Source: Impatiens glandulifera (taxonomy: Eukaryota > Streptophyta > Magnoliopsida > Ericales > Balsaminaceae). Taken from it: a DNA stretch of 64,000 nucleotides. The DNA lies in NCBI RefSeq assembly GCF_907164915.1, contig NC_061863.1:35375382-35439381 (forward strand), in the 5' to 3' direction. Of this stretch, positions 11,977-23,366 are shown piece by piece. Within the stretch, counting starts at the first letter, position 1. Each line of letters starts with the position of its first letter. The position numbers and the translations under genes are program-made. Below the pieces are notes generated by a model. That model was given only the letters and a program-made list of their open reading frames with translations. It was not told the DNA's origin and did not search any database.

Positions 11977-12027
11977 GATTAGTTAATTAAGTTTGTTAGT
12001 TTTGATTTTTTTTAGATTAGGATTAAA
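11977..12027 (+). repeat. Right copy of about 50-bp direct repeat flanking E1
   Basis: It starts immediately after the LTR end ...CCTATCA and matches 5153-5203 closely, ending AGATTAGGATTAA. Past this point the two flanks differ. Confidence 0.6.
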
Positions 12028-12596
12028 TAGTATTATTTCATTTTAAAAAAGAATAATTATTTTATTTTCCCTTTTATTATTAATGAGTTAATTGGTTAAG
12101 TTAATTAATAATTTGTTGTTTTACTTAAATTTTTTTTTTATATTTGAAAACCTGTTAAGGGAAAAATAAAAAAGGAAAAGAGGATTCAAGAACCATTAAT
12201 AAAGTTCTAGAATGAAGATAAATTAAAATCCATGAAGAAAAGGGCAATTTTGGATTTTATTTTTCAAGGCCAAACAGAAGAATTTAGAAGAATCTCAAGT
12301 CAAATACCTAGAAGATGTTGGAAGTATACAGAAGACACTCTCCCAACTGTGAGCTTGAATGAGCAAGAAAATAGGATAAAGACTTGGTTATTTTTTCCTT
12401 AAAAATTCAATCCCTTAACTCTAGGAAATCTCTTAAGACTTTACATTTTAATTAATTAAAAAGAAAATAAATCTTTTGCAAAACGTTAGGGTGTAAATGG
12501 GCCATGGGCCCTAAGGTTTCTAAAGAGTTCTCTATATATACACACCCTTGTGCACTTTCATAAATGTCAGATTTTTATTTTCCTAAGTGCCCTTAG
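12028..12596. other. AT-rich spacer, no gene seen
   Basis: Mostly AT-rich sequence with A- and T-runs. A TATATATACACACCC stretch lies near 12532. All frames are short. I recognise no coding region. Confidence 0.6.
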
Positions 12597-13123
12597 TGTC
12601 ACGGGATGAAACTCGACCTGTGTGGCACTAAGCTAGATCGACTTAAATTTTAGCTCGTAAGCATTTTAGACAATACAAAAAGAACACAATGTAAGAAGAA
12701 TACTTTGAGAAAGAAAATGTTTGAGAATAAAAATTTTATTCTTATTTGAATACCTGATGATTACAATGTAATACCTTTAAGATATTTATAAGACTAATTA
12801 TAAATACAACATTAATGATATACTAATTTATCACATGTCTTTTAACTTCCAATTAATAACGCACTAATATAGCACATGTCTTTTAACTGCCAATTAATGA
12901 CGCACTAATATAGCACATGTCTTCTAACTGTCAATTAATGATGCACTAATTTAGAGCATTACTTCAACTAGAATATTTCTTGGGTCGGGCCTACTTAGGC
13001 GATCGTGCCTCCCCTTGGGGCTAGAAAGATTGGCGCACTGTGAGGACAAGACTTTAATTAGCCTCGACATCCCCTTGGAAGTGCCGTGACACTAATGGGC
13101 CGTGACACTAATGGGCCGTAACA
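12597..13123. repeat. Possible solo LTR
   Basis: The stretch starts TGTCACGG and ends near CCGT(G/A)ACA, matching the TG...CA pattern with an inverted terminal repeat. The flanks CTTAG and CTAAG agree at four of five bases, a weak target duplication. The right end is blurred by a 16-bp tandem repeat (units ending at 13091, 13107 and 13123). No primer site or polypurine tract adjoins it. Solo LTR is the simplest reading, but an unrelated repeat is possible. Confidence 0.35.
12832..12954 (+). repeat. 41-bp tandem repeat, three copies
   Basis: Units start CACATGTCTT at 12832, 12873 and 12914, each exactly 41 bases and each ending CACTAAT(A/T)TAG with a few substitutions. They lie inside the candidate solo LTR. 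Confidence 0.85.
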
Positions 13124-13508
13124 CTAAGCTACTGAAATCACACACCCTTTGCACACTAAGATGCACCTTTTGAAAACCTACCCAACAACCACCAATATTT
13201 TAATTGGTCACAAGAGTTGTTTATGGTTTAAGGTTTTAGTTTTCCCAAAATTAAGAACCGTCCCTTTGTAAGTTCTTGTTTTTCTTCTATTTTGCATTTG
13301 TCTTTATTTATTCAATAAACATTTGCCTTTATCTTTCCTTATTATATAATATAATTGCATGTTTAAATTATTAATATAGGTTTTAATTTTCTGCACCTTA
13401 ATGATGTAAATATGTAAAATAACAATAACATGTAAATAAATAAAAAGTAAAACAAAAAAAAACAAAATACGTTTTAAGAACAAAAAAACACAATCTGCTT
13501 CATTATAC

Positions 13509-13629
13509 GGGAAATTGGACGAAATGACCCTAAAAATAGGCCTATTTGCCTCCGTGGTCAGGTTTAATAATATTTGATCTGGTGACCACTTATTTTTTTT
13601 TGGACAAATTTACCCTTTTCGCGTAACGC
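13509..13629 (+). repeat. Left terminal inverted repeat of the MULE
   Basis: 121 bases, pairing with 16050-16168. It covers GGGAAATTGGACGAAATGAC through CGCGTAACGC with a handful of mismatches. Confidence 0.85.
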
Positions 13630-13789
13630 GAAGGGAGTTCGCGTTTCGCGAAGTGAGACGCTGTGAAAAGTCCAGAATACCCTTACTATATAATACAATC
13701 CAGCCATTTTTTTCATTTTTTTTTCTTCTTCTCTCTCTTCTCCCCTCTTCTCCTCCTTCTCTCTATAGGAGGCGGCTTCTGCGGCGACG

Positions 13790-14496
13790 ATGAGCACCAC
13801 GATGAGCACCACGACGAGCACGAGCATCCCACTTGGTACGTTTATTCTCTTCAAGTTTCATATCTTCATGTTTTTGTTGTTCGTTTATCATCTTCACATC
13901 TGCATTTTCGAATCACTGTTTTTGTTTTTGAATCTGCATCTGCACCACGATGAGACTTAGCGTTTCGCTAAGCCTTAGCGTTTCGCTAAGACCTTCTCAT
14001 TTCTTTCTTAATCATCAATCACATCTATTTACCCCGATCTGCAGTTTTAGCTAAATCTTATGCTGACTTTTATGGCCAAAAGCAGAGTCTGGATTGAAAT
14101 ATTGTTTATTCAATTAATGTGTCAGTTGAAACCTGAGGAAGGTCCAGATTATGAAATAAATGTGGTTCCTTTAATTGTTTCTTCAACTAATACCTTACTA
14201 GTTTTTTTTCTTATGCTTTAGATGATGTCTTACTTTCCTCTTTAGAGAGATGGAAAGCTTCAAGTGGTATGTTTTATAGGGAAATCTTGTGCTTTCTTGC
14301 ATGATTGAATTGGCAAATAATGAGGTGGAATAATGAGGTGGAATCGAACGCACTTCGTGGAGTAGAATGGGAATTTGTTTCACCTACAACATCGGTTGCT
14401 GCTGCTGCTCCTAGTACACATGCTAAAGACACAAATGCATTTTGGTCATTATTGGACAGCAATGGCAGAAGGAAAGGTGGCAGGTTTTATCATTAA
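13790..14496 (+). other. Possible captured gene fragment in the MULE, plus strand
   Basis: After a long pyrimidine-rich leader an ATG at 13790 opens a short Ser/Thr-rich frame (MSTTMSTTTSTSIPL) that meets a GT-rich donor-like site (GGTACG). Further on, 14305-14496 has an open frame with WEFVSPTTS and NAFWSLLDSNG, ending before a likely 3' region. A multi-exon captured gene is possible. I recognise no family, and exon joins are not proven. Confidence 0.3.
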
Positions 14497-15045
14497 GATG
14501 GTGAAGGGACATCAATATTGCTAGTAATTTAAAGGGTGGAACTAACTATTGCACTTGTTAATATAAATTGTAGTAATTGGTTGTGAATTGTGATAAAATT
14601 ACTTTGATCATATGCAATGTTTCAAGTTAAAAGTTTTTTCTTTGCATACTTTCATTACAATCATAATGATGTTTTAAACCAAACTTTATTCATAGTGTTC
14701 CTAATGATGTTTTAAACCAAACTTTTAAATATATGTTATATTACTAAATAAAACTTTCAATTTTCTTGTTGCTATTTTACTAGCATCTTGTCTTGGTGTT
14801 CTGGATTGGAATTCAGTATTTTTTTCAGATTAACAAATAACAACTCTAGATATAGTCGATGTAATCTTTGTGTTTAGCATTGTTTTTATGAAAAAATCTT
14901 TTTAAAAAGAAGCATATTTGGACACTGTTGGACACAAAATTACAGAGGTTATATAACTACCTTTATAAGTATATATAATGAGAACATGTTCTAAGAGTTA
15001 CATCAGCCTAGTAGTAGTATTCTCATTCGTGGTTAGGAATGATCT

Positions 15046-15515
15046 TTATTGAGAGGTTTCAAGTTGATGGTGTGGGCAAGGCCTCTCCGGTTCTCCTCTA
15101 GTCCACATGATTATGAGATCTCCTCGTTTTCTTCCCAATGTGAACAAAGTGCCTGCATAGACAACAACAACCCATGAATTATGAGATATCAAATGAAGTA
15201 AAAAAGGAAAAACTATAATTTAGATCTTGATAAGAGAAAATAATTGGTAATTTTCCAATAAGATCTTGATTATGAAAGTACAAATAAGCTGAATGAGTAT
15301 GACCAAATTAAGTAACCAAAACTACACTATCTGGATCATAACCAAAGGAAGAAAAATCACTTTTAATTTTATGTTTGGTAATTTTCCAACAAGATTGTGA
15401 ATTTGTGAGTATGATGATAGAGATAGTGACAAATACCTAATCCATATGCAATCATTGCCCATAAGAAATATCCTGCTCTGAGATTCTTCTTTGATAACCA
15501 GTCAAACCTCTTCAT
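15046..15515 (-). CDS. Small two-exon gene carried in the MULE (61 aa, unknown)
   Basis: On the minus strand exon 1 is 15515-15437 (ATG, 79 bases, donor GGTATTTG) and exon 2 is 15152-15046 (acceptor CTATGCAG, stop TAA). The joined frame is open for 61 codons. The product begins [13 protein letters not shown], has a hydrophobic stretch (about residues 15-30: [16 protein letters not shown]) that could cross a membrane once, then a basic and proline-containing tail with [14 protein letters not shown]. Clean splice sites and an open frame suggest a gene captured from the host. I do not recognise the family, so no function is given. Chance is possible at this length. Confidence 0.4.
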
Positions 15516-15520
15516 ATGCG

Positions 15521-15625
15521 CGCCTTAGCGTTACGCTAAGTGCTTAACGAAACATTAAGTGCTTTGCGTAACGCTAAGTGCTTAACGAATCGCTAAGTGC
15601 TTAGCGAGACGTGAGACGCGAATCT
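15521..15625. repeat. Cluster of CTTAGCG...CGCTAAG palindromes
   Basis: CTTAGCGTTACGCTAAG and degenerate forms (GCGTAACGCTAAG, AACGAATCGCTAAG) follow each other every 15-25 bases. Similar palindromes lie at 13957-13990 (CTTAGCG TTT CGCTAAG, twice) and at 16026-16058. They occur only within the MULE. Confidence 0.7.
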
Positions 15626-16049
15626 TCCCTGAAACGGAACTCTAATGAGCTGCAAATATCATCATGAACAATAATGAACCAAAATATCAACCAATATGAA
15701 GAATAATGAACCAAATATCAACTAATATCAACAAATATCAACAAATACCAACAAATATCAACCAATATCAACCAAATATAAACAAATATTAACCAATATG
15801 AATAGATTAAACGATTTAGGGTTAGAGTTTGGGTTTGAAACATGGATGTGTATGATGAAAATCGATTCAGGTTAGGTTAAGTTTACTTATCTTTCATTTG
15901 ATGTTGTTTTCCGTAGGCGCCCTCGCCGTCGCTTCGCCGCCACCGTCGAACAAGAGAAGATAGAAGAGAGAGAAAAGAAATTAAGGAAATGAAAAAATTT
16001 GAGTTTTTATATAAAACCTAATCCACTTAGCGTAACGCTAAGTGACTTA

Positions 16050-16168
16050 GCGTTACGCGAAAAGGGTAAATTCGTCAAAAAAAATAAGTGGTCATCAGAT
16101 CAAATTTTATTAAACATGACCACGGAGGCAAATAGGCCTATTTTTAGGGTCATTTCGTCCAATTTCCC
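16050..16168 (-). repeat. Right terminal inverted repeat of the MULE
   Basis: 119 bases, the reverse complement of the left repeat. Inward of it lies a palindrome CTTAGCGTAACGCTAAG at about 16026-16042. Confidence 0.85.
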
Positions 16169-16176
16169 CATTATAC

Positions 16177-17699
16177 AGTTTTATTTTTTTAAAATATTTT
16201 TTGAATGATTAGATCTAAGATTTTCTGTTTATATAAATATTTATTAATATGTTATAAATTTTATTTGCATGTTTTCATGCAATTTGGGATCCATTTGGAT
16301 CACAAAAAATTAGTTAGAATAGTGTCAGGTCGAAAACCAAAAGAACAGTAGGTTTGTTGCTTTAGCGACGCTTAGGACCCACATATTGAACCTCATGCTA
16401 AGCCAGGACCGAGAATGAGGACCAATGACCAATGATCGAGGACCAAGACTGAGGGCCGAGACCGATGACCAAGACCGAGACTGATGACCAAGGACTGAGG
16501 AACGAGACCGAGGACCAAGACTGAGGACCGATCGAGGACTGCTATTTATTCATACTATTTGACTGAGGATACACTCTAGGATTGACAAAAGAGACTTGCA
16601 CGAGCATCTGACCGAATTGGGTCTGAATTTTGATCGAGTGTTAATTTTTCGACCTTGGAGGCTTAGTCGTGACCCATTTTTTTATTTTTCATTTTTTTTT
16701 ATATATTTATGCACTTTAGACTTAGGTTTATTTTGTTGACACTTTTTATTTATTTTTTTCCATAGATAGGGTTGTGGCTTGTTTGATCCTAGGTTAGAAT
16801 AAAATTTTAAAATCAAACCCTTAACTAAAAATTGAACCTAATCATAATTTAGACTTTTGATTTTTCTTTTATGAGTTCTCTTGGACTTTAATTTTTTTTA
16901 TAAAATAAAAAAATAAAAACAGAATTTAATAGAGCCTCTATATTATTTAATAATTCACTTTAATAAAATTCTTAAAAATTAATTTTGACTTAAGCCAATT
17001 AAATGTTGATATAATGTGCTTAATCTCGATTCTTTAGAAAAACTTTGTTTGTTGATTATTTGTCTAGGCTTTTAAGATTTGTCTTTGTTTATTTTCTTCC
17101 TTGTCTTTTCTTGCATTCAAACCTTTGAAATGTTGAAAATAGAAAAATCTAAATTGTAAAGCATAAGTAATTTAAAAAATGGCCAAAATTAATTAATAGA
17201 CACCTTAGGAGTGTTGTAGGGCATATTGTCTAAAAAACTCTTTCCCACACGTAACTAAATGTCAAACTCACTTTCGTAATTTTCTAATTTAAAAAATTAT
17301 GTAGCAACTCTTTAGTTGTGAATTTAATTAATATTGAAAAATCTATAGAAGATCTATTACGATTTTCCATTAAAAACTCATAATCTCTCCTAGATTTTAC
17401 GGAAAAGTTAATTATGGAGTCAACTATAAAGTCTCATTTTTTATCTTTAAATTTTCAATAACCTGAAAATAATTCCCTCTCTTACATTTTCTAAATCAAA
17501 TTTTAAAAAGCGTTCCAGATTTTATTAAACTGGTCGATACTTTTTTTTTTTAAATCGATCTCAATAATCATGTTTAAATGGTAGGATTTAATTTAAGAAT
17601 TTTGTAGTACAATAAACATCAGATTCATTATGTTGGATATAGAGGAAAGAAAATATAAAATTTATATTTAGATACTATTGACAAAATTACATTTTCCTT
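16177..17699. other. AT-rich non-coding part of the duplicated segment
   Basis: A long low-GC stretch with many T- and A-runs, matched by about 54775-56300. Apart from the minisatellite at 16405-16545 I see no gene, terminal repeat or clear element boundary. Confidence 0.6.
16405..16545 (+). repeat. GACCGAG/GACCAA minisatellite
   Basis: Imperfect short units such as GAGGACCAA, GACTGAG and GACCGATGACCAA are repeated for about 140 bases. The other duplicate has the same array at about 55003-55142. Confidence 0.75.
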
Positions 17700-18798
17700 A
17701 AATGATTAATTCTTGAGTTCATTCATGTTTATCTATAATTATAGGTATAGACATGCTTAAGCTGAGACTGATTGTGACCATTATCTCAACCATTGATAAG
17801 TTTCTATAAATAATTTACTTTTATTGTCTTTTTTTATTCATAAGTTTGTTGTGTTTCTCTATTTAGATATTTAAGTTTATAATAGGTTTTAATGTTGCTT
17901 ATAAGGCTAATATCTTATACAAGCTTAATCTTGGACATATTGTGACCATTATCCCCCCGAATTAAAAGTTTATGCAGTAAATTTACTTTTGTTTCATTTT
18001 TTTTATTTTTAGTTTTAAGTTATAGTTATTAGTACATTATGTTTGTCTAAGATTAGATGTATAAACAAATTTAAGCTTGGTGTGATTGTAATCATTATGT
18101 CAACTGATAAGTTTATATAAAGAAATTGACTTTTGTTGCTTTTCTTTATTTCTTAACTTATAGTTATTAGTTCATTCATGTTTGCCTACCTAGAATTATA
18201 GGTATAATATTGTTTAAATGACAATATTTAATTTAAAAATTATTGATTAATTAAAATAACATCAGATTTATTATGTTAGATATAAGGGCAATACAAGACA
18301 AATTTTATATTTGACTATTAAATAACAAAATTACATTTTCCATAAATTATTAATATTTATGTTATGGTTATTAGTTCATTCATGTTTTCTTAATATTATA
18401 TGTATATATATGTTTAAGCTTTGAGTGACTGTGACTATTATCTTAACCATTGATAATTTTATGCAGTAAATTAATTTTTGCTGCCTTTTTTATTTTATTT
18501 ATTATGTTATGGTTATTAGTTCATTAATATTTTTCATTTGAAAAATAACTTAACGTCATTTCATTAAAACTCAAAAGTGGGAGAAATGGTCAAATATTTA
18601 GACAAACCTTAACTTTGATTAAAATAATCAAATGACACTAGAGTATTTGTGAGAAACAAACAAAAAGCAGAGATTACAGACAACAAAAACATACCAACCA
18701 TATTACTTAACATTCTTATTCAATGTATCCAATATCATTTTCTTTACTTTCGGATCTCAATCTACTGCTCTTGCATCTCACCTACTTTGCCTAATCAC

Positions 18799-19350
18799 CT
18801 ATTTGGCTTTATGCTTCTTTAATGGTGAATGTACTGATGCATTTGATGATAATTGTTTATGAGAATTGACCTCCTTCCCTTGGATAAGTTTCACTTTAGA
18901 GGAGCCAAGACTAATCTGATAAAATGAATTATGTTTCATTATTTTAGGAATTTCACATTCACCTTCACATTTCTTTGCTTCATTTTTATTTGACTTGCTT
19001 CGGTCTACTTTAAAAGTTTCCTTCTCACTGTCCTCCACTTTATTCTAATCATTTTCTTCCTATGATTATTCTTCTTTCTCATCCTTTGATTCTTCTTCTT
19101 TATCTAATTCTTTATCTTTCATTTCCTTCAATCCTTCATCATTTTCATCATTAAATCTTCATCTCCATCTTTAACTTCCTCATGGAGATCTTTAACTTCC
19201 TCATTCTGATTGTCTGATTCTTTAGTTTCAGCTTTCTCATTTTTCTCTTGAACCTTTAGTTTTTCTTTATATTCTTTAATTGTTTTTGCACATTTGTTAC
19301 TAGAATATTCAAAATTATTGCAGAACGCACATCTGTTTGGCCTTCATTCA
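18799..19350 (-). pseudogene. Degenerate Copia gag fragment with zinc-knuckle relic
   Basis: Read on the minus strand, a stretch near 19332-19290 gives C-AF-C-NNFE-Y-SSNK-C, matching the CX2CX4HX4C gag zinc knuckle except that His is Tyr. Downstream is a Lys/Glu-rich coiled-coil region interrupted by a frameshift near 19155 and several stops. The last 79 codons (19038-18799) are open, with ECEIPKIMKHNS and a basic end. The same lesions are present at 57393-57945, so it was already dead before the duplication. Assignment to gag rests mainly on the knuckle. Confidence 0.45.
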
Positions 19351-19656
19351 TTCGTAATATCCATTTATGTGAGTTTGCCTCTTCAGTTAACTCTTGTCGT
19401 CTTTGCTAGTAAAGTAATTCTAGGATGCATTTTAAAATTTATCCTAACATATATGATGTTTTCGCTTTTCTCCGTTATTTGGTCCATATATAATTGTTTC
19501 CCCAAGAGAGTAGCGAAATGGTCAAGTAGTTATACATTATACATATGAGTTGAGCGTTCCTTAGTTCATACCTTTGGGTTGTTTCCTTTGGTTTGCTGAG
19601 TAGGTTCATACCTTTGGACCATTTTCTCAGTTTCATACAGTTTGACCCAACATATG

Positions 19657-19870
19657 TGTGTCCTAACTTCAAAATATTTTTCAGATTTGTTCCCTACTTA
19701 AATTTCAAGAAATATAGATCTTGAATATTTGTTGATACTTTTTTCAGTCCCATATGCTCCCATATATTTAGCAAAACATCCTTAGTGACTGAAAAAGATA
19801 CACGATTCATATCTATGTAGTTCCCAAAAACTACATTTTCTCATTCTTTAATACATTTTCCCTCTAGTTC
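19657..19870. other. Non-coding stretch between gag relic and repeat array
   Basis: AT-rich sequence continuing copy 1 past the point where copy 2 is cut by E5. It may be further upstream gag-element sequence in minus orientation. No reliable frame. Confidence 0.4.
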
Positions 19871-21439
19871 AGCAGGTAAGTCAAGGATTATAGATATAGT
19901 TAAATTGCATAACTTATGATATAAATTTACTTTTGTTACATTTATTTATTTATTTCTTAAGTTATGGTTATAAGTTCATTCATGTCTGTCTAGAATTATC
20001 GAATATTGTTTAAATTACAGGATTTATTCCGTAAATTGACTTTTATTGTGTTTTCTATTTATTTTTTCTTAAGTTATAGTTATTAGTTCATTCATGTATT
20101 CCAATAATTATAGATATAGACAAACTTAAGTTTGGAGTTATTCTGATCATTACCTAAACCATTGATAAATTTATGTAGTAAATTGATTTTTTGTTGCCTT
20201 TTTTATTTTTATTTATTGAGTTACGGTGTTTAGTTCATTCATGTATGCCTAGGATTATAGGTATAATATTGTTTAAATTTCATAATTTAATTTACAAATT
20301 ATTAAGTATAAGAATATCAGATTTATTATGTTGTATAAAAGGGAAAAGCAAGATAAATTACATTTTCCTTATAATATTAATTTTTAAATATTGTTTATTA
20401 GTTCATTCATTTTGTCTAAAAGTACCAGTACAGATAAACTAAAATTTGAAGTGAGTGTGACCATTATCTCAACCATTGATAAATTTATGTAAATAATGGA
20501 TTTTGTTGTATTTTTTCATTGATAAGTTTGTTGTGTTTCTCAATTTAGGGGTTTAAGGTTTTTTTAGAAATTAAATGATAACTAGAATGACATCGCACAG
20601 TAATGATTCTCACTTAAACTTAAAAATGTTTTCAAATAAAATCAAACCCATGACATTTTGGTATCTTAAGTCGACTCTTACCACTGGACTACCTTGGTGG
20701 GATGAGTTTAAGTTTATAACATATTTCAATGTTGTGGGTAAAGACTGCTATCTTGTACAAGATTAAATTTGGACATATTGCAACTTATAAGTTTATGCAG
20801 ATTTTACTTATCAATGCAATTAATTGACTTTTGTTACTTTGCTTATTATTATTTTTTAAGTTATGTTATTAGTTCATTAATATTTGACTAAGATTATAGG
20901 TATAGACAAGCTTAAGAATGGAGTGATCGTGACCATTATCTTAACCATTGATAAGTTTATGTTGTAAATTGACTTTTGTTTCCTTTTTTAATTTTCATTC
21001 TTGAGTTATTATTATTAGTTCATTAATGTTTGTCTACAACAATAGGTAAAGTATGGTTTAAATTTTTGGATTTAATTTACAAATTATTGTGTACAAGAAT
21101 ATCAGATTTATTATGTTGGATGTAGAAAAAAACAAGATAAATTGTATATTTGTTAGAAATAAAAAAATACATTTTTCTTAAATTATTAATTATTAAGTTA
21201 TGGTTATTAGTTCATTTATGTTTGCCTAAAATTATAAGTATAGACAAGCTTAAGTTTGGAGTGATTGTGACCATTATCAACCATTGATGAGTTTATGTAA
21301 TAAATTGTATTTTGTTCCATTTTTTCATTGATAAATTTGTTTTGTATCTTTGTTTAGGGGTTCAAAAAGTGTTACAAAATAAAATTGACATTCACCAAGC
21401 TCTTCAATAGTTTATTTGTCAAAACAAACTACGTGTATG

Positions 21440-21739
21440 TGTATAACAGTTTGTATGTTTATAACAGTTGATATTACTTAATAACAAGTGTAAAACAGTT
21501 GTAATTATTTAACAGTCCTTGGAGCGGTTGATATTGCTTAATAACAACCGCTCACAAAACGGTTGTTATTAATAACAACCGTCCAAAAATGGTTGATATT
21601 TCATGTTTGAGCAATGCCTACAGAGGCTCTGCCAACGGATGTTAACCGCTTTTTAAGCGGTTGTTATTACTCAATATGAACCATTTTTTTTAATATCAAC
21701 AGTAAAAAATGTTGATATTGACATTTTTTTTTACCAGTG
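21440..21739. mobile_element. Small CACTA-like non-autonomous element, 3' part
   Basis: The right end TTTTTTTTTACCAGTG (ending 21739) is the reverse complement of a CACTGGTAAAA terminus. Before it lies a subterminal array of AATAACAACCG and CGGTTGTTATT in both orientations (about 21500-21720), the layout of CACTA ends. ACT (21740-21742) could be the 3-bp target duplication. I could not find the left terminus, so the start given is where the repeats begin. Confidence 0.5.
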
Positions 21740-22210
21740 ACTATCTTGTACCAGTTTAAGCTTAGACAAATTGTCACAATGCCATTGATATGTTAATTTA
21801 ATAATTGAATTTTGTTTAATTTTTTTTATTATTTCTCAATTTATTGTTATTAATTCATTCATGTTTGACTAAGATTAAATGTATAAAAAAATGCTTAATC
21901 TTGAAATGATTGTGATCATTATTTCAACTAATAAGTTTATTTAGTAAATTGACTTTTATTGATTTTTTTATTTTTATTTCTCAAGTTATGGTTATTAGTT
22001 AATTCACCTAAGATTATAGGTATAGTATTGTTTAAATTAAAGGATTTATGTTATAAATTGACTATTTTGCATTTTTTTAAAGTTATGGTCATTAGTTCAT
22101 TCATGTGTACATAATATTATAGTTATAGACAAGCTTAAACTTGGAGTGATTGTGACCATTATCTTAATTATTGACAAGTTTATGTAGTAAATTAACTTAT
22201 ACAAGCTTAA

Positions 22211-23366
22211 GTCGTAGCCATATCATTTCTCTTCATTTATATTCAATAAATTCTAACTATACCGTTTGAGCTTTTTTTTTCTTCCTTTTTTGGTTTCTAA
22301 TTGAACTACGCGGAGTAGAAAGGGAAGAACAAGCATGCTCTTGTTTGACCTTCATTCTTTTGAGGGTATTAATATATTTTTTTTATACAATTTGTAAAAT
22401 AAAAGATAAACACAAATTAATAGATAAAACTTATTTTAAACATATTTTAAGAAAAATAATAGGTAGAGCGACGTTGTTGAGAGTACAACTCCGCCATGAC
22501 CCCCACCACTTGGCAGTCAAAGTGGATAAATTAATCATAATTTTTTAAAATCTTTTTAATCCCTCTCTATTCCCTCACTTTCTCAATTTCTGTCTTTTCT
22601 CACTTTCTCACTTTCTGTCTTTTCTCAGTCTCTCCATTTTTTATTTCCTTTTTCGGTTTTCTTCTTCCTTCTTCCACAATTTCGGCTTTCTTTTTTCTTC
22701 TTCTGCAATTTCGGAGTTTGGCGATTTAGTATTTCTTCCGAGTATCTTCTTCAGCATGTTCGAAAATGGTAAGCCTTCAATTTCGGACAACAATGTTACC
22801 GAACAACTCAAACTATAAAATCATTTTACGTTTACTTTTCAGGAGAATCAGTTTCTTTTAACTATATCTAAATCCAACACTAACAGAAGGTAAGTTCCTG
22901 AAAATGATCATCATGTAGTTAGGGTTATTCCGAACATGTTCATGTTCTGGAACTTTATTTATTGTTTGTAAAGTTTTTTTGTTTCTTTTTCTAGTTTTAG
23001 TATTTGTATCTATTTACAAAACCTTAGTCACACATTAAGAAACAAAACCTAAATATTAGAATAGAGCTACTGATACTACATGTTTTAAGCAAGTTAGGTT
23101 TCTGAATCTGTATCCATTTACAAAAATCTTAGTTTAGTAGAGGGGCTACTGAAACTACTCTTAGTAACACATTTAAAAACTAAAACATAAATATTATAAT
23201 AGACCTATTGATACTACTATATTGTGCTACATATATTAAGCAAATTAGGTATTTGTTTTGGCAATTATAGGTTAATGATAGCAACAAAAGTAAGGTACAA
23301 TATAAAATCTTAAACAAATTTGTAAATATAGTCAATGTTATATAGATTTTCAAATATGGCCAAAAT
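22211..23366. other. Pyrimidine-rich, promoter- or leader-like region, no clear gene
   Basis: A long CT-rich stretch (about 22560-22740) leads to an ATG at 22756 (MFEN) with a GGTAAGCC donor-like site, then a TTTTCAGGAGAATC acceptor-like site near 22842, but the joined frame closes after about 13 codons. This looks like the 5' end of a gene whose body is absent. The rest, up to the E2 LTR, is AT-rich with no recognisable coding region. Confidence 0.3.

Larger units (their letters stand above)
13509..16168. mobile_element. Mutator-like (TIR-MULE) element, non-autonomous, 2,660 bp
   Basis: The ends read GGGAAATTGG and CCAATTTCCC. The flanks CATTATAC at 13501-13508 and 16169-16176 form a perfect 8-bp target duplication (8 of 9 if extended by one base). 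The other duplicated segment has the empty site with a single CATTATAC, which fixes both ends exactly. Terminal inverted repeats are about 120 bp. Long TIRs starting GGG with an 8-9 bp duplication point to the Mutator superfamily; hAT would also give 8 bp but normally has short TIRs. No transposase is seen inside, so it depends on another element. Confidence 0.85.
13023..19656. repeat. Segmental duplication, copy 1
   Basis: From AGAAAGATTGGCGC to CCCAACATATG this segment matches 54308-58250 almost base for base, with only scattered single-base differences. The main differences are the 2,660-bp Mutator-like element plus its 8-bp target duplication, present only here, and one extra 16-bp unit near 13095. 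After subtraction the lengths agree to within a few bases. Copy 1 continues to the right of 19656, whereas copy 2 is cut there by E5. Confidence 0.9.
17700..22210 (+). repeat. Decayed tandem-repeat array (units roughly 100-200 bp)
   Basis: Well over a dozen diverged units share, in order, TTATTAGTTCATTCATG, (G)CCTAAGATTATAGGTATA, GACAAGCTTAAG, GTGACCATTATCTCAACC, ATTGATAAGTTTATG and AAATTGACTTTTGTTG. Examples begin near 17710, 18020, 18165, 18367, 20077, 20225, 20395, 20867, 21010, 21205, 21850, 21990 and 22085. Some units carry an alternative block (ATATTGTTTAAAT ... CAGATTTATTATGTT). The array is interrupted at about 18550-19870 by gag-like sequence and at about 21440-21739 by a CACTA-like element. 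It behaves like an old satellite or a much-duplicated element fragment. Confidence 0.7.

Noticed and set aside
13564..13953. Two overlapping 96-codon frames at the MULE left end
   Set aside because: They cross the terminal repeat and pyrimidine-rich leader, are low-complexity and lack any family resemblance.
13509..16168. Calling the 2.66-kb element hAT because of its 8-bp target duplication
   Set aside because: TIRs of about 120 bp starting GGG fit Mutator-like elements better; 8-9 bp duplications occur in that superfamily too.
19294..20442. Hydrophobic plus-strand frames in the AT-rich array
   Set aside because: Phe/Leu/Ile-rich peptides arise from T-rich repeats. The minus-strand gag relic and the tandem repeat account for the sequence.
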